Below are positions 29,901-44,900 of a stretch of 64,000 bases of DNA, piece by piece. A program made the translations under genes and the position numbers. The stretch is from Geotrypetes seraphini (lineage: Eukaryota; Chordata; Amphibia; Gymnophiona; Dermophiidae), in the NCBI RefSeq assembly GCF_902459505.1, contig NC_047088.1:29258730-29322729 (forward strand), in the 5' to 3' direction. Under the pieces are notes generated by a model that worked only from the letters and a program-made list of their open reading frames with translations, did no database searches and was not told the DNA's origin. Numbering within the stretch: the stretch's first letter is position 1; every line of letters begins with the position of its first letter.

Positions 29901-32900
29901 GACACCACCATGACCCCCGAGGAGTCTTAGTGACCACTGTAATTTACGTACATTTTGTACATCATACTTATAAATTCTGGAGCAAAAATCAGACCATGAC
30001 ACTCACTTGCTGACATCCCTGTGTGTCACTCTAGGGTTTCACAGCAGATTTGCTGCTATGTTTCACCAGGGATCCATTTACACCATTTCCAAGCACCAAC
30101 CAGGATTTTTGACCTGAAACTTGTGTCATCTGGAGCCCCATACCACCAGAGGGACTCAAGGAGGCTAAGCCAGTGGATCCTACTCCCCCTCACATGCCAT
30201 GAGCAAATGTGAGACAGATGGTCCTCAACTGGCCATCCAGCGCAAATCTGGCATGAATCTGGAGTATTCTGGCCTGAGGAATCCATCTAAACCATTTTGA
30301 GCCAAATTGAGGTGTTTTGATGCAGATAGAGGCTTTTATTCCAAAACTGGGAAATCTAGGATGGCCGTCGCAGCAGCAATTTTAGCACCAAAAATGGCCC
30401 ATAGGAGCTAAATAAAGGGCCCAAAAATTTGGGGAATAGGATTTTAGAGGTAGGGGACCCTGGCCTTAGTCTCAGAAACCTTTAAAAACTACTTTTAAAG
30501 ACCCCTCGGATTTCTGTCATAGGCTGTTACAGCCAGTATTCGCTGTGCCATGCAGGTGATAGAGCTGCTTAAGCTGAAATTGCAGCCAGAGAACCTCTGC
30601 CTCAGAGAAGCCTGGAAACCTAGATAGCTTGCTTCTTCAGACTGCTCCTCAATCCTACCACCTGGACTAAGACCTCAAACCCGTCCAGGAACCCACGTTG
30701 GGGTGGAGGGGGGGAATGCAGTAAGTACCCAATCCTGGATAAAAACTGCCACAGGGCAACTCAGCCTGCACTCAAGCTCTCTGCGGACAAAACCTGGAGC
30801 GAGCCTAACTCCAAAGGGAATGTTCCCTGAGTTCCAGGTCTGTTAGTATAAGCTGGCTAAGCAGGATCCCTGCAAAGCAGGCTGCCTCTTGGTTACAGAC
30901 TTTGCCCTCAGAGTCTGTGTTCTCTAGCAGCCAGAGATGTTCCGAGACTGGGAGCCTCTACAGCACTGAAAAGCCCCACAACAGATAACGAAAAAAAACA
31001 ACAAAAAACACGAGCAAGACAGACAGGCTCCTTAACATCTCACATGTAGAGTGTAAAACTGAAGAGTTACAGGAGTGAGAGGAGGCAGAGCAGAAAAAAT
31101 GTCAATGAGGCTCTCTATACCAGATCTCTCGATCAGAGATATAGAACTCACAGGTTCAAGAATGATGTGCCTACTGCACTAGAAAGTGAAATTATGTAAA
31201 ATGCTTTTTATCTCTGGACTTCTGGCGCATGCACAGCAGACCATGGATCTGATAAGGGATATTTACTTCCATGGCTCACAAATCTGGCACAGTTCTCCAA
31301 GATGCAGGTAACTTAGTAATGGAGCCTAGCAGAAGGAAAGGAGTTTCTGGGCTTGTGATAATTGAACAGCAATCCTATGCCAAGAGTGCCATATGTGCTA
31401 AAGCTAAGGAGATGCCTGCCTGCCTATGATAAGTTGGCACAGCAAATGAATGAGACATATGCTAGTCTATAGGGCATAAACATATAAAAGACAGTGTGTC
31501 TTTGGGAACCCTGCCAGTTCTAGTGCTGGTCCTGCTGTAAGCAGAGAGGAAAGCAAACAGCAAAAGAGATCCCGATTGACCAGAAAGATCCAGGACATAG
31601 AGTTGAGGGAGAGCCATACCAGTTAAGGCTGAGAGCAAAGTTATCACATACCCTAAATATGGGATATATTGAATTCTGAATTGCTAAACAGGATAAGAAT
31701 TGTTGTGTGACATAAGGAGACATTTATTATCTATTCTAGTGTGTATGAGTCATAGTGCTTTTGGATATTTATACTTCTTTCTCACTATACAGTAGGGGTT
31801 TGGTTTACTAATTGCTTTGACACTATAGCAGTACTCATAGGTGTTTATCTCCATTACTGTAACACTGCAGTGGTGCAAAAGCAAATGATTTTTCCTTAAA
31901 TTGCAGTGACACATCTCAGCAGCAGCAGATTCCCTCATTCAGTCTTGCAATTCTGTGTCCTAAACTTTCCTCCCCATATGGGATATGAACACGGCCTCTG
32001 TTGCATTCCTGTAGTAGCTAGGGTGCAGAAGACCTGAGCAAGGAATGGAACCAGTCTCCCTCTGCATGGTAGCATGCAGCAGAGCCACTAAGCTACTGGA
32101 CTGACTTCTTCCTTTGTAGCAGGGGGCTGGGCAGGCCAAAACAATTTCATCAAGCTAAACTAATATGCAGGTTTAAGATATTTAGTTCATTTTGTAGATC
32201 ATAACCTATTAGAAAATCTAAGGGTAGAAAGATGTTGTGTTTACTCTTCTCTCCTGCTCTATTAATTATAAGGGATCAAAAGCTCATGGTCTAAGTCAGC
32301 TTTTCTGGTCACCATCCAGTTTACTTCAGGACCAGTACAGCTACAAGAGCTCTGTGTTTCAGGGCCAAGGCCAGCTGAAACGTCCCCCACCATATTGGCC
32401 CGCAACTTTTGATCTGGTATCCACTCCCACCCCCTCCACTCAGTGTGGCATCTTTCCCTCCACACCTCCCTCTTATGATTCAGTATCTCTCTCAACTTCC
32501 CCCTCTCCCACCTGAATGTATTTTAACACTTTAGACACATGAATACTCATTGCCTGTGTCCAGTGGAAAGCCTTCCCCTCTGCTGCTACTGCCCTGCTAG
32601 AAATAGAAGTTGCATCAAAGAGGCGAGATGAGGCACAGGGAAGGCTTCGAGCTAGGTGCAAGTAATGTGTGTGGATCACTGCTGCTCCTAGCACTCTCTA
32701 GAGTAGGGCTTTTCAACCCAGTCCTCAGGGCACACCAAGTCCCTTTGAGCTTGCAGGATCTCATGCATATTCATTGTAGATATCAATTTGCATGCACAGC
32801 CTCCATTGAATACAAACAGATCTTGTGCATATTTATTGGGAAAATCCTGAAAACCCAACTATGGTTTGGCCTTCGAGGACCAAGTTGCCCACCCCTGTTC

Positions 32901-35900
32901 TAGAGTGTAGGAAGAGGGGAGTTTGAGAGAGATTGCAGGTAGAGGAAGAAATGCTGAACCAGGACTTTGCACCCATTATCACCGGTGCCTCGAGTTAGTG
33001 TTCACCTGGTCCATAAGTTGCGAGCAGCCCTGCTCAGGGCCTTGTGTCTCAAGAGAGACTCTGCAACACTGTGACTGAAAGACTAAAAGCTAGACCTCAG
33101 TAGACTACTGGTTTAGATATGAATAAGATCTCTTCAATGGCAAGGGAGTTTGGGTATAAAAATACACAGTGCAACATGCTGGGCTTCTCCATCTTGCATA
33201 TGCAGCTAATTCCAGGTCTCTGACCTGGGGCTAATTTGTGTCCACTGCTATATAATAAGGCTAGGAATATTCCTCACTAATCTTCTACTAGTAATCATTT
33301 CTATAGTACTGCCAGATGTACACAGCGCTGTACATTAAACATGTAAGAACTTACAATCTAATCAAAACAGAGAAATAGGACAAATAGAGGTTAGGAAATT
33401 TCCCAAAGAGGGAATGATATAAAATTTCTAAGGAAAAGATGAAAAGAAACAGGAGTCTACCCATGAGGGTGGTTTTTTTTCTGGCACCAATCTTGTGGAA
33501 GCAGCTCCCTAACAGGATTCGTGCTGAATGTTTTTTTAAATTTTTTCCTAATTTATAAGTTTGTTAAAATTTTTCTTTACTCAGGCTTACTTTGGTTTGA
33601 TTGATACTTTAGGGTGAGGGACCCACTGAAAGATATCTATATGAAAGGTTGTACTTATTTTCTTGTGTATTTATAATATTATTTTTTTTATTGGCGCAAA
33701 CTTTTTATGTTTCTAAAAATTGCTTTGTTTTGTAAATCAACATGATCTCTGCAAGCCAGGCAGTATGGCAAACTGAAATAAATGATGAATGATAAGCGCT
33801 GGGTAGAAGTATTAGACATCCTTGGAAGAAAAGAATCCTGCATGTTTGTGACTTCCCCATCAACCCTGTGAAAGCCCTGCTTATGGCACCTTATCTGAAT
33901 CTCACTGTCAATAACGTAGATTTATTCAAAGTGAATTTTCACATGCATAGCACTTCAGGACCAGTTAGATGCACTGTTGAAGACCTCAGTTACATGCTGT
34001 ATATTTCTGTATAAGGAATTCCTGAACTTGTCAATTCCATTTAGTTAGATTTATCTACACTTCTGTAGCAAGATTTATGGTATACTAATCAGTTACATAA
34101 ACAAGTTACGTGTCTGTTAGTTTTGTCTAGGGAAAACCATAAACACTGCCAGGTCCAAATTTTTTGGTCTATTTATACGACACAAGACCCAGGCTAAACA
34201 AGCCAGCTGCAATATCTAAATATTGTTCACAAAATATCTGATTACATAAATGAAACACAGTACATAATTATCACAATACACTTGTTAGATAACTAAGTAA
34301 AACTAATTGTTACACACACTAAACAATTCCTTATAATAATAATAATCCCTGATTGGTAGCAAATGATTACAGTTATCACCAAGGTAGCTTCACAAACCTT
34401 GTCCTATATTACAATCGGATATACTTATCTAACCCCAGCTGATAAGATAGTAAGTTCCGTAGACTCACCCTCTGATTAGGCCTCTGGCGAAAATTAGGTG
34501 AAATGGAAAACTTTCTTGATAGCTTCAGGAGATGTAAGAAATCCTTTGTTACAGGTATGTGTTCGTCAGCCACTGGTAAGGCTATAATTCACTGGAGGAA
34601 ATCCCGCGCCCGAGGACATAGGGACGCCAAAAGAAGGCGAATCTGAGATTGCAATTTGCTTACCCGGGCCTCTGGAAGAAGACCTTCCCCAAGGAGGTGT
34701 CGAACAGAACCCCAAGGTACTCCAGACGCTGAGCCGGGACCAACTGATTCTTGGAAAGGTTGACCACCCAGCCCAGCGACTGGAGAAACTCCACCACTCG
34801 AGCCGTAACCCGGGAGCTCTCCTGCAACGACTTTGCCCGAATCAACCAGTCGTCCAGGTAGGGGTGCACCAGAATGGCCTCCGACCGCAAGGCCGCCGCG
34901 ACGACCACCATCACCTTGGTGAACGTCCGGGGAGCCATGGCCAGACCAAAGGGAAGCGCACAGAACTGATAGTGCCGACCCAAGATCGCAAAGCGAAGGA
35001 AGCGCTGATGAGAGGCCTGAATGGGAACATGCAAGTAGGCCTCTGTCAGATCGAGAGAAGTGAGAAACTCCCCCGGCTGAACCGCCAGAATGACCGACCG
35101 CAGAGTTTCCATGCGAAAAGAGGGAATCTTGAAAGCCCTGTTGACCCCCTTCAAATCCAGGATGGGCCGAAAAGTCCCCTCCTTCTTGGGCACCACAAAG
35201 TAAATTGAGTACCTGCCGGTGCCCCACTCCGGAGGGGGCACTGGAACAACTGCGAGATCTAGCAAGCGCTGAAGGGTCTGGCGAAAAGCCTGCGTCTTCC
35301 AAGGAGCTTGACATGGAGAGGCTAGGAAAAGGTCCGGCAGAGAGTGGGCGGACTCCAGGGCATAACCGTCCCGCACCACCTCCAGGACCCACTGATCGGA
35401 CGTGATCTCGGCCCACTTGGGAAAAAGTTTGCGCAGCTGGGCCCCCACCGGAACCAAAGGGGGCGCCGGCAAGGAGTCATTGTGCAGGATGGGAAGCGGG
35501 GAAACCGGCGGAGGGATTCCCTGCCCCCTGACGGGCCCCCCCGAAAGGGCTGCATGCGCTGGAAAAACCGACCCCGGGAAAACCCTGGAGCCAGGAAAGA
35601 AGCAGCCCCACGCCCAGGGCGATACTTGCGGAACTCCCGCAAACTCCCCCGGGCAGTGCCACCCCGAGACGCCGGGCGGGCACGGTCCTCAGGCAGACGG
35701 GGCACCTTTGAGTCCGTCAGAGTCTGAAGCAACTTATCTAATTCCTCCCCAAACAAAAAATACCCCTGGAAGGGAAATTTAGCATGCTTAGCTTTGGACG
35801 CAGCATCCGTCGACCAAGCGCGAAGCCACAAAATACGCCGCGCGGCCACACCAAAGGCCTTAGCCGAGATCCGCACCAAGTCATAAAGAGCATCCGAGAG

Positions 35901-38900
35901 GAACGCGGAAGCCATCTCAATCTTCACCACCTCCTGATCCACCAAAGACCAGTCATCAGACTCCCGATCCAGGACACGCTCAGCCCACCGAAACACGGCG
36001 CGAGCCACCAGCCCCCCACAAATAGCCGCCTGGACCCCAAAGGCAGAGACCTGAAAATTTTGCTTAAGAATGTTCTCCAACTTGCGCTTCTCAGAGTCCC
36101 GCAAGGCAGAACCATCCTCAACAGGCACGGTATGCCGCTTAGAAATCGCCGAGACCACTGCGTCTACGACTGGCGACGTTAAAGTAGCCCGATCCCCCTC
36201 TGGGATGGGATACAAACGAGCCATGACGCGCGCCAAACGAAACGGCGCCTCCGGCGTTTTCCACTGTTCCAGTACAATATCCTGATGCATGGGAAAAGAG
36301 CGGGAAACGGTACGGATCCCCCGAAGCAGAGGGTCCCCCACACGCGGAGTCTCCGGCGGCGCATCCTCAAAACGCAACACCGAAGAAACCTGTTGAATCA
36401 GGTCCGGTAGCTCATCCCTCTGAAAAAGGCGCACCACGGACGCCTCTTCGCCGGAAGACGGGAAACCCGACAACCCGCCGCCAGCGGCCGTCCCCTCGAG
36501 AGGGTCCTGGAAATCCGCAAAAGGGTCCAGGTCCTCATCCAGACCGACACGCTCCTCAGACCATAAATCCTCATCCCAAGACACCCGCGGACGCTTGGAC
36601 GAGGGAAGCAACAGACGAGAGAGGCAAAGCCGCAGGGAGCGCTGAAGAAAACCCCACTCCCCGAAACCCCCTGGGCGCATACGGGACCCCCAGCCGCCTG
36701 CAAATAGACTCTGCACAAAGAAAAAAAGAAATCAGGGGGAAAAAACCCCCAGGGGACCCAGCAGAAACCTGCCCCTGTTTTTCCAATACAGGGGGAAGGT
36801 CACCTGAGGTTGTAGACAAAATGGAGGGGCCAGACTGTGAAAATGGCGACTTTCCCGCCAAAAATGCTCCCTCCATAGCCTGTAGCGGCTGAGAAGCCTG
36901 AACAGTCCCAGCCGCTAAAACAGGCAAGTCGGCATCAGCTGTCAAAAAATCAGCTGAGAGGGAATCCTTCGGGGAATCCCTCGGTGGGCGGTTGGGGAAG
37001 ACCGGGCTTCCCCACTGCTCCCAGCCGACTCGCGAGACACCATCGGCGGGGAGCTCTGGGCGCCTGCAGCCGCTGCCGACGGAGCTCCACCACCTCACCG
37101 GCCCAAATCACCGAGTTCAGGCCGGCCGCGAGTGCCTCGCGGCTGGACCAAATTGTGATCCACTCCCCCGGAGAAGGGCACAATGGCTCCATACGCGACC
37201 TAGCTAGAAATAAAGTGCCGGTTAGATGAAAAAATACAGTAAAAAACAGTAAACAGACCGGCACTACCTCAGGATTTTTTTCTTTTTTAGAGAACAGACT
37301 CCACAGGCTCTCGAAGCAATATGCCTTGCTTGATTTAGGGGGCAAGGCTTACTGCTGAGGCTCCTCTAAAAAAATGTGGGGAGGTGGAGGAAGTGGGGGG
37401 AGGGACCCCGCTCGAGACCCGCTGGGTTTGACACCCCCGAGGTCGGACAGACCCCCAAACAGGGCCCGCCCAAGCTCCGTCCGGCCAAAAACAAGGACTA
37501 GAAACCCCCTAAACAAATTCCAACAGATCTACCAAGGGAGATGGGTACTTATCACTCAACACCTGCTGGAGACTGAAAGAAGACTGAGGTAAATAGAGAA
37601 GGGAGTATATTATATACTGTCCCACAGTTTTGTTTTCAGTCTCCACCTGCTGGTCATGATTGGATATATACCCATTTGTAAAGATTAACCTCTACTGGTC
37701 TGGAGAGTGCTAAAGAATTATCATTAGCACCTTCTCACTTGGATCACATCAGATGACTTCCTCAGACCAATCCAGAAACAGAACTTAGATGAATAGCCTT
37801 TCTGTGTAAGGTCTCATACAGGCTGGTAGACACAGGCACCGTTAGACAGATAAGAACAGGATAGGAGTATAACTCCTCCAAGAATCACACAGTCTAATTA
37901 TGAAGACACAGATGGATGTCCTTGAGTAGAATACCATTCTGGTACATACCCAGAATGCATCAGGCAGAAACAACAAAGATGTGTTCTTCTTTTTCTCTTC
38001 ATGCTGGAAAGATTTCTTGCAGACAATGGTTCAGGCTTGATGATGTCAGAGAGGCCTAACCTTCAAGTGCAAATACGGAAACACCCCTACACTTCCTTCT
38101 TGTGATCTGCATCCAGGATCAATCCATTTAACAAGAGCTTTCATTCTTTGAGTTCCAGTCATCTATATCTAGCAATCATAGTAACTACCAAGTGATGCCA
38201 GGAAACAGCACATCCATTAACACCAAGTTCAGTCATGCCACTAAAGCTCAGGGATCAATGTACAACATTAGGGTTGTCATAGTGGTGATGATGATATATT
38301 CTTTTAAAGGTCCCCTAAAGGCGGCACTTTGCACCGAAACACGGACTGTGTCAGGTCCTGTTGTCCTCTACGGTTTTCATTCTGCAAAGATTTTAGATTT
38401 TATTTTACTGTTTTTAATAAACTGATCTTTCATCCAGATCATATTCCACCTGTTTTTTGTTCTTTGAATAGCATAGTCGAATAAATATTTAGGCCCCGAT
38501 TCTGCAACCTAAAGTTAGGCCCTGATTCTGTACCTAAAGTTAGGCGCAGTTTGGATGTCCAAGATAGCAATTGTAAAACTAGATCCTAAAGGCATTGTAA
38601 AGGAAGTCTACTTTTCAGCATAATTTGGGCTTCAGATAGACCTGAGTTCTATGTCGCCATTTTTAAATGAATTAATGTATGATCGTAAGCTGCTCACACA
38701 CAAAAGACCCCTGAAGAAGCCAAAGGTTTGGCTAAATGGGTCCCTGTTGGGCTGAGCTACAATACAATTCTAAGATAAGTGAGGGTGTTTTAACTGTACC
38801 GTTAAATTTATTTTTGTTTGTTTCACCTATAATTCAGTGATTTAGACACCAGAGCACATGTTTGTTCACAGTGAGGAGTCATCGATGAAAGAAAGCTTGA

Positions 38901-41900
38901 CCTGCAAAAAGCACTGATGGTCATTTATTGACCTGAATCAGAGAAGGCATACTGAGATTTCTCCTCTCTAATGAGTATGAAAGTTGTGGTTTTGAAAACC
39001 TATAAGTAGTTTTTCATTTGAAGTTCAGAGGTTTTGTTCAATAAAAATTTTGATTTAGGTCTTTCATCGAACCAACAAGAAGGGTTCCCAAACTGAAGAT
39101 ACCTCAGGGGAAGGCAATGAGAATTTAAAAATAATTTTTGAAAGTGTTCTTAGATCAAAACAATTTTGGTTGTAAACCTAGCATGAACTTTGAAGTTGCT
39201 ATTTTCCGCATACAACAACAGTATAGCTAGACCTGCCATTCTGGATGGACTCTTCCAAAATGTCATCCCTATCTTTGTTCTGTCTCTCCCCCCCCAGTCC
39301 AGCAAATCCCCTCATCTGACCCCCCAACCAATTTAACTTGGGCCCACTGTGACAGCAGCAATTCATATCCAGAGGCTTCTCTGTGCTATATTTTGCCCTT
39401 GCTGACATCACTTCCTGTTTCCTCTCTGGGGGATGCAGCAGAGGGAAACCTGCGCAGGCAGCGGATATGAATTGCTGCTACAACCAGTGATGTTGTGGTA
39501 TGGGGGGGTGGGGTGCTGCTGGGCTGTGGTTAGGGAAAAGGCAGAAACCAGATCTGGGGGCTGAGGAGAGGGAGAAAAGGGTCTTGAATGGGTGGCTCTC
39601 TGCCTACCTAGGCCTGCTCATAGGTACAACACTAGCATGCAAGACTCTGCTGAACCAGTAGACAACAGGCTCTCCTTGTTCCCCTGTGGACTTTGGTAAT
39701 TTTTGATAACATTGTGCAGCAACTAATGGTGCTTTAGGTGGTGCTCTCTAATATGCTTGTATACAAGACAACTACTGAGAGCCAGCCTAGTGACTGAGGC
39801 AGTAAATGGTTGATTCGCAGCTTGGGACTGAGTCTCTGGGTTGACAGGAGTGGGAAGTTGTGCTGATGCATGTCTACATCAGTCAGAATAAGGGCCCAGG
39901 ATTATAAAGCCCCAAAGAGCCAGGATGGTCATAGAAATGAGGGCAAAAATGACAGGAATGGCAGAGAGAGGTTCTTTTAATCTAAAAGTAATATGTTAAA
40001 AAGGGCAGCAGTCTGGCTCTTGATGCAATCCTATCAACAGACAAGAAAAAAAGAATTGTGCAGGGAAAGCAGTAGGGTAACATGTTGGGAATTTCTTTAC
40101 ATTTTACCTTGTAGAAATAGCCACATCTACTCTCCACCGAAAGTCTTCAAGGCCCGGCAGTTGAATTCCTCGCTTTTGAACTGCAGCCTCAAGAACTGTC
40201 CGTCTTTCCAGCATCATTGGGAGATAAGAAACTCATATTGATAAGGAAGAAGTAGAAGGGGGAAAGAGCTTCACAGACGTTTTGCAGCTGAATGTTTACA
40301 TATCAGAACACTACTGCTAAAAAGAAAAAAAAGTATATTCACAAAACAGAATTTCATAACCATGCTGGGAGAGATGCACATATTCAGTGTTGTACTAGAT
40401 TCAATTCTCCTTTTACAAAAATTCCTACAAGAGTCTGGGTTAACAGGGCAGTAAGGTTTATATTTTTTTGCTGCTTTTATACAGACCCATAGGTCTTTGC
40501 ACACAAATCCTGCACAAACTATGCCCAGACTGAAGTGTGGACTTTATGCTCACTCAAGAGCAGGTGTAAATTTACATGCATATTTTCATTTATTTATTTT
40601 AAAATTTTATATACTGCCTACAGCTAGGCGGTTTACAAAAATACAAACATAAAAAAACCCATTACAAAGCAAAATCTTGAAATATCGTATTTTTCGCTCC
40701 ATAAGACGCACTTTTTTCCCACCCAAAAGTGGGTGGATATCTCGGTGCGTCTTAAATAGCGAAGGTACAAAATAAATTACACCCCTGTACCGTTTAAAAA
40801 CACCCCTCCCACCACCGCACCTTTTTTTTTTGTAAATCTTTATTCATTTTCAAATATTACAACAAGTGTATAATAGTAAATCAGAAAAATTTTTACAAAT
40901 CACTTGACAATCTTACTTATACTCCTTAAAATATATAAATATAAAAGAATCCCTTCCCACCCACCCATATATTAATAATAAACAATTATTAATTATTGCC
41001 TTTCCCACTCCCACCCCCCTATATCTTATCTAATACTAAGGTATTTAAGATGTCTGATCATTAGAATAAATAATCAATGGCCCCCAAATCTTTTTAAACT
41101 TATGATAATTTCCTTGTTGCATGGCAAGCACCCTCTTCATTTTGTAGATATGACATACTGAATTCCACCAAAAAGTATAATTAAGTTTAGTGTAATCTTT
41201 CCAATTTCCAGTAATCTGCTGAATGGCAACCCTTGTCAAAATTAATAAAAGTTTATTATTATTTGCAGAAATTGGGCTTTTGAATCTCATAGATGCACCA
41301 AATAATATAGTATCACCTTTTTAAAACACCCCGCCCGCTGTGCCTTTGTAAAACACCCCACCCCCCCTGTATGCCCGCCGCACTTTTAAAACCCCAACCC
41401 CCCCGCCGTCCGCACGCCTACAAATAACCTGGTGGTCCAGTGTGATCCCTCCTTCGCTAGCTGTCTCCTCTTATTTCCCAGCCAGTGGCGCGGAGGTCAG
41501 AAGAGCGCGGCAGTCAGGAAGAAAGATTTCCGCGCGCCCGCGCTGTTGTCTGAATGGCTTATATTCCAGACGAGACACTCGCAAAGAATTGACTCCTTGC
41601 ATATTGAGTGTAGATTCCTCTCGAGGTACTCCCAAGGACTTGACTCCTTGTATAGAGTGAGGAGTTGCAGCTTGAGGCGAAGCCAAGAACTCTACTCTGT
41701 GATACTGCTTGCTCAGGCTGGACTGCAGGAAGCAGAGTTGAGGCAGCAGTATGTTTGGGAAGGATATTGCCCAACTGCTGGTCCAAAATGGTCTGGATCA
41801 GAGCCTCCAAGCGTGACTCCGAGACTGGAGGATCTGGGACTGTTGGTGGAGCCACAGCCTCCGAGGAAGAACGACTCTTCGACTTGGAGATATGCTTTAT

Positions 41901-44900
41901 AGGCAGCTTGATGACCACTGTTGGCACCTGACCTGAGGAAGGCAGCGAGGCAAGTGTTTAGTCAGGTGAAGACTTAGCAGATTTGCTCGAGGATGAGGTC
42001 CCGTCGAACGAGGCAGGTTTAATCAAGGACAAGGCCGAGGCAGAATGCGGAACCCCGGTAAGCTTGTCCGGATGCGAGGTCAAGACCGGGGCAAGGGAAT
42101 CCATGCCGCCAAAGAGCTTTTCCACCTGCACTTGACGACACTTGCGGGCTCAAGATTGAAAGGTAGCACAGCAAGTACATGACTCTGGACGATGGTCAGG
42201 TCCCAAATACTGAAATAACCACAGATGTGGGTCAGTGAGGGAGATCGTGTGCTGGCAACGGCTACACTTTTTGAAGCCTGTGACCGGCCTGGAAATAGGT
42301 GGGAAGATGGCTTCAGCAAAATCGAAACCCGGCAGAGGAGGCTGCAAAGCAGGCCCCACCATGACAGAAATAAAATTAAAGTTTTTGGGGTTTGGTTTTT
42401 TTAAAAATGAAAAGAAAACACGCAAGAAAACACAGCGACCCTGTAAAATAAGAAAACACGAGCCGTAGTGAGAGAAGGCACGAAGTTTATAACTCAGTCT
42501 AGCGCAGAGCGTCGAAGCATAGCTTATCAGCTCTGTGGAAAACAAAGAACTGAGGAGACGCGCACCCTTGCATGGGCGGTGCAGCAGTCGCAAACTTTCT
42601 AAGTTCTACAAGCAAATCAGCTTGCGAAGCTGTCCGCATCGGAGCTCCGTGGATGATGTCACCCACAGGTTGAGAATAGGCTGCCTGCTTGTCCTGGGAT
42701 AACATACTTTACCTGTCATGCCCCGCCAACATGCTAAAACAATTACAAACAGTCCAAAATACAGCCCTAAGGCTGAAAAAATACGACCACATTACCTTAG
42801 CTTTCCAAGCCTCACACTGGCTCCCAGTACAAGCATGCATACAACACAAATTCTACTGCACCCTATTCAAAGCCCTAAATGGAAATGGACCAAGCTATCT
42901 GAACAACCGCCTAATCTGGAAAAACACATCCAGACCAAAGAGAACTCAAGCACATTTTACCCACCCCCCAATCAAAGGCATGCAAAGCAAAAAAATATAT
43001 GATGGTCTACTAGCCACCAGAGCAGCAAAAATAGACCATCACCTCTCAAATCTGCTGACCACGACGCCCAACTACAAAACAGTCAGGAAAGAACTGAAAA
43101 CCATACTATTCAAGAAATTTGTCAAATGATCTAACCAAATCCTTAACGACCATTCTCAGATCCCAACACATACTATAGATATCAACCTTGTAATCTCACT
43201 GGGAATGCCCAGGCTAATTTCTTGTTGTAAACCGCCTAGAACTGAAAGGTATTGGCGGGATAGAAGACATCAATGTAATGTAAAATTGCCCCCTAAGATC
43301 ACAAGAAATATTATTCCTGCTATCTTGGAGACCACTTCAGTCCTTTCCTTGGCTGTAGGGTTAAAGGTCCTGTGTGAAGGAAAAAGGCATATCAAAATAT
43401 ATGAGGCAAGTCTGATTCATGGCATACAGCAACTTAATAGAAATACAAACTAGAGCTGAAGAGAGGCTTGGTTATTTTGTAGAGTTGTCTTTTATTATGA
43501 ATACGATAGTCTAAGACCCTTCAGAAGCTAATCATGGGTGGTCCCAGCAATAATGTACAATTTGAACTGGAAATTTTGAAATTTCCAGGTATACTGGTGT
43601 GTTGCAGTTCAAAATCCTATGCAGCTTGGCCAGATCTCAATCACAGCTCTGCCTCACCCTGGGGTTTAATGTCCAAAATCTGAATGCTCATATGCCATGC
43701 ATGTTTGCCTCAAGTTGGCATACAATCCAACTACAGAGTAATAGTACACTGACCTGTTACCGAATATAAGGCTGGCAAAATCAGTGATAAAATCTTCTGG
43801 GATCCTTTAAAACATAAGCATAAAAAAATGATTTGATAGCTGTTTGAAAACAGAAGAGCAATGAGTTTACCAAATGAGTCACATGCAAACAGAAACATTT
43901 ACAATGTATTTACATCAAAAAGTTATAAAGGATACATCATTTCTATTTAATATCTGTCATGCATAAGGTGACCATATGTCCCGTTTTGAACGGGACAGTC
44001 CCGTTTTCAGACCTCCTGTCCCGTTGTCCCCACACACAGCTTCGGGATGCCGAAATGTCCCGTTTTCAGGGACAACGTCCTGAAGCTGTGCTCGGGGACA
44101 ACAGGACAGGCGATCACTTCCTGTCCCTACCTGCCGCACGCAAAAAAAAAAAAAAAAAAAGCTTTCCTCCTTCCTTTCCCCCAGTCCGCTGCTATCTACC
44201 TCCCTGCTGCAGCTGCCGCTAATCGCCGACACAAAGTCTTCTTTCTGACGTCAGAGAGGATGTTCTGGGCCAGCCAATTGCTGCCTGGCTGGCCCAGAAT
44301 GTCTGACGTCGGAAAGAAGACTTCTCTCCTTTCCACCCCCTTTCTCTGCCCTAAGGTCTAACATTCTTCCCTCTATCATTCCCTTGCCTTTTCTTCCAGG
44401 TCCAACATCTCTTCCTCCATCTTCCCTCCCTCTCTCATTTTCCCCCTGGTTCAACATGTCTCCTTTTCTCTTTATCAATGGGTCGGGTATCCCCCCGTGT
44501 GCACAATCTAGCAGTTTCCCCTCCCCCATAGTCCAGCAACTGGCCTCTCTCTCAACCACATCCCATCCCCCAGGATCCACAGTTTCTCCCTCTCTCTTCC
44601 CTCCTCCATGTTATGGCAGCCTTCTCACTCACCCTTCTATCAGACAGCATCCTCCTATCTCATCCCCCCCAATCAAACAACTCTCCTCTTTCTCAACCCC
44701 CCCCTGGCCACCTGTGTTCCAGTAGCCCCCTTCTGATCCAGAAACTCTAATTTCTCTGAAACCCCCTCCTAGCCCCCACAGTCCGGCAGCATCCCCTCTC
44801 TGTAAACTTTGCTTCTCTCTCCTAGTGGCTGGCAGCATTAGCAATTCATATAATGCTGTCTCTGCCATTCCTGGAGCTTTCTTTTTGTCATAATTCTGCC

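Noticed and set aside
40204-40231. COMMD5 exon 5 starting at 40231 with exon 4 ending at 43761
   Set aside because: It also keeps the frame and has a better pyrimidine tract, but inserts seven residues absent from human COMMD5. The CAG|gtcagt donor with the acceptor at 40204 gives a gap-free match. Transcript data could still reverse this.
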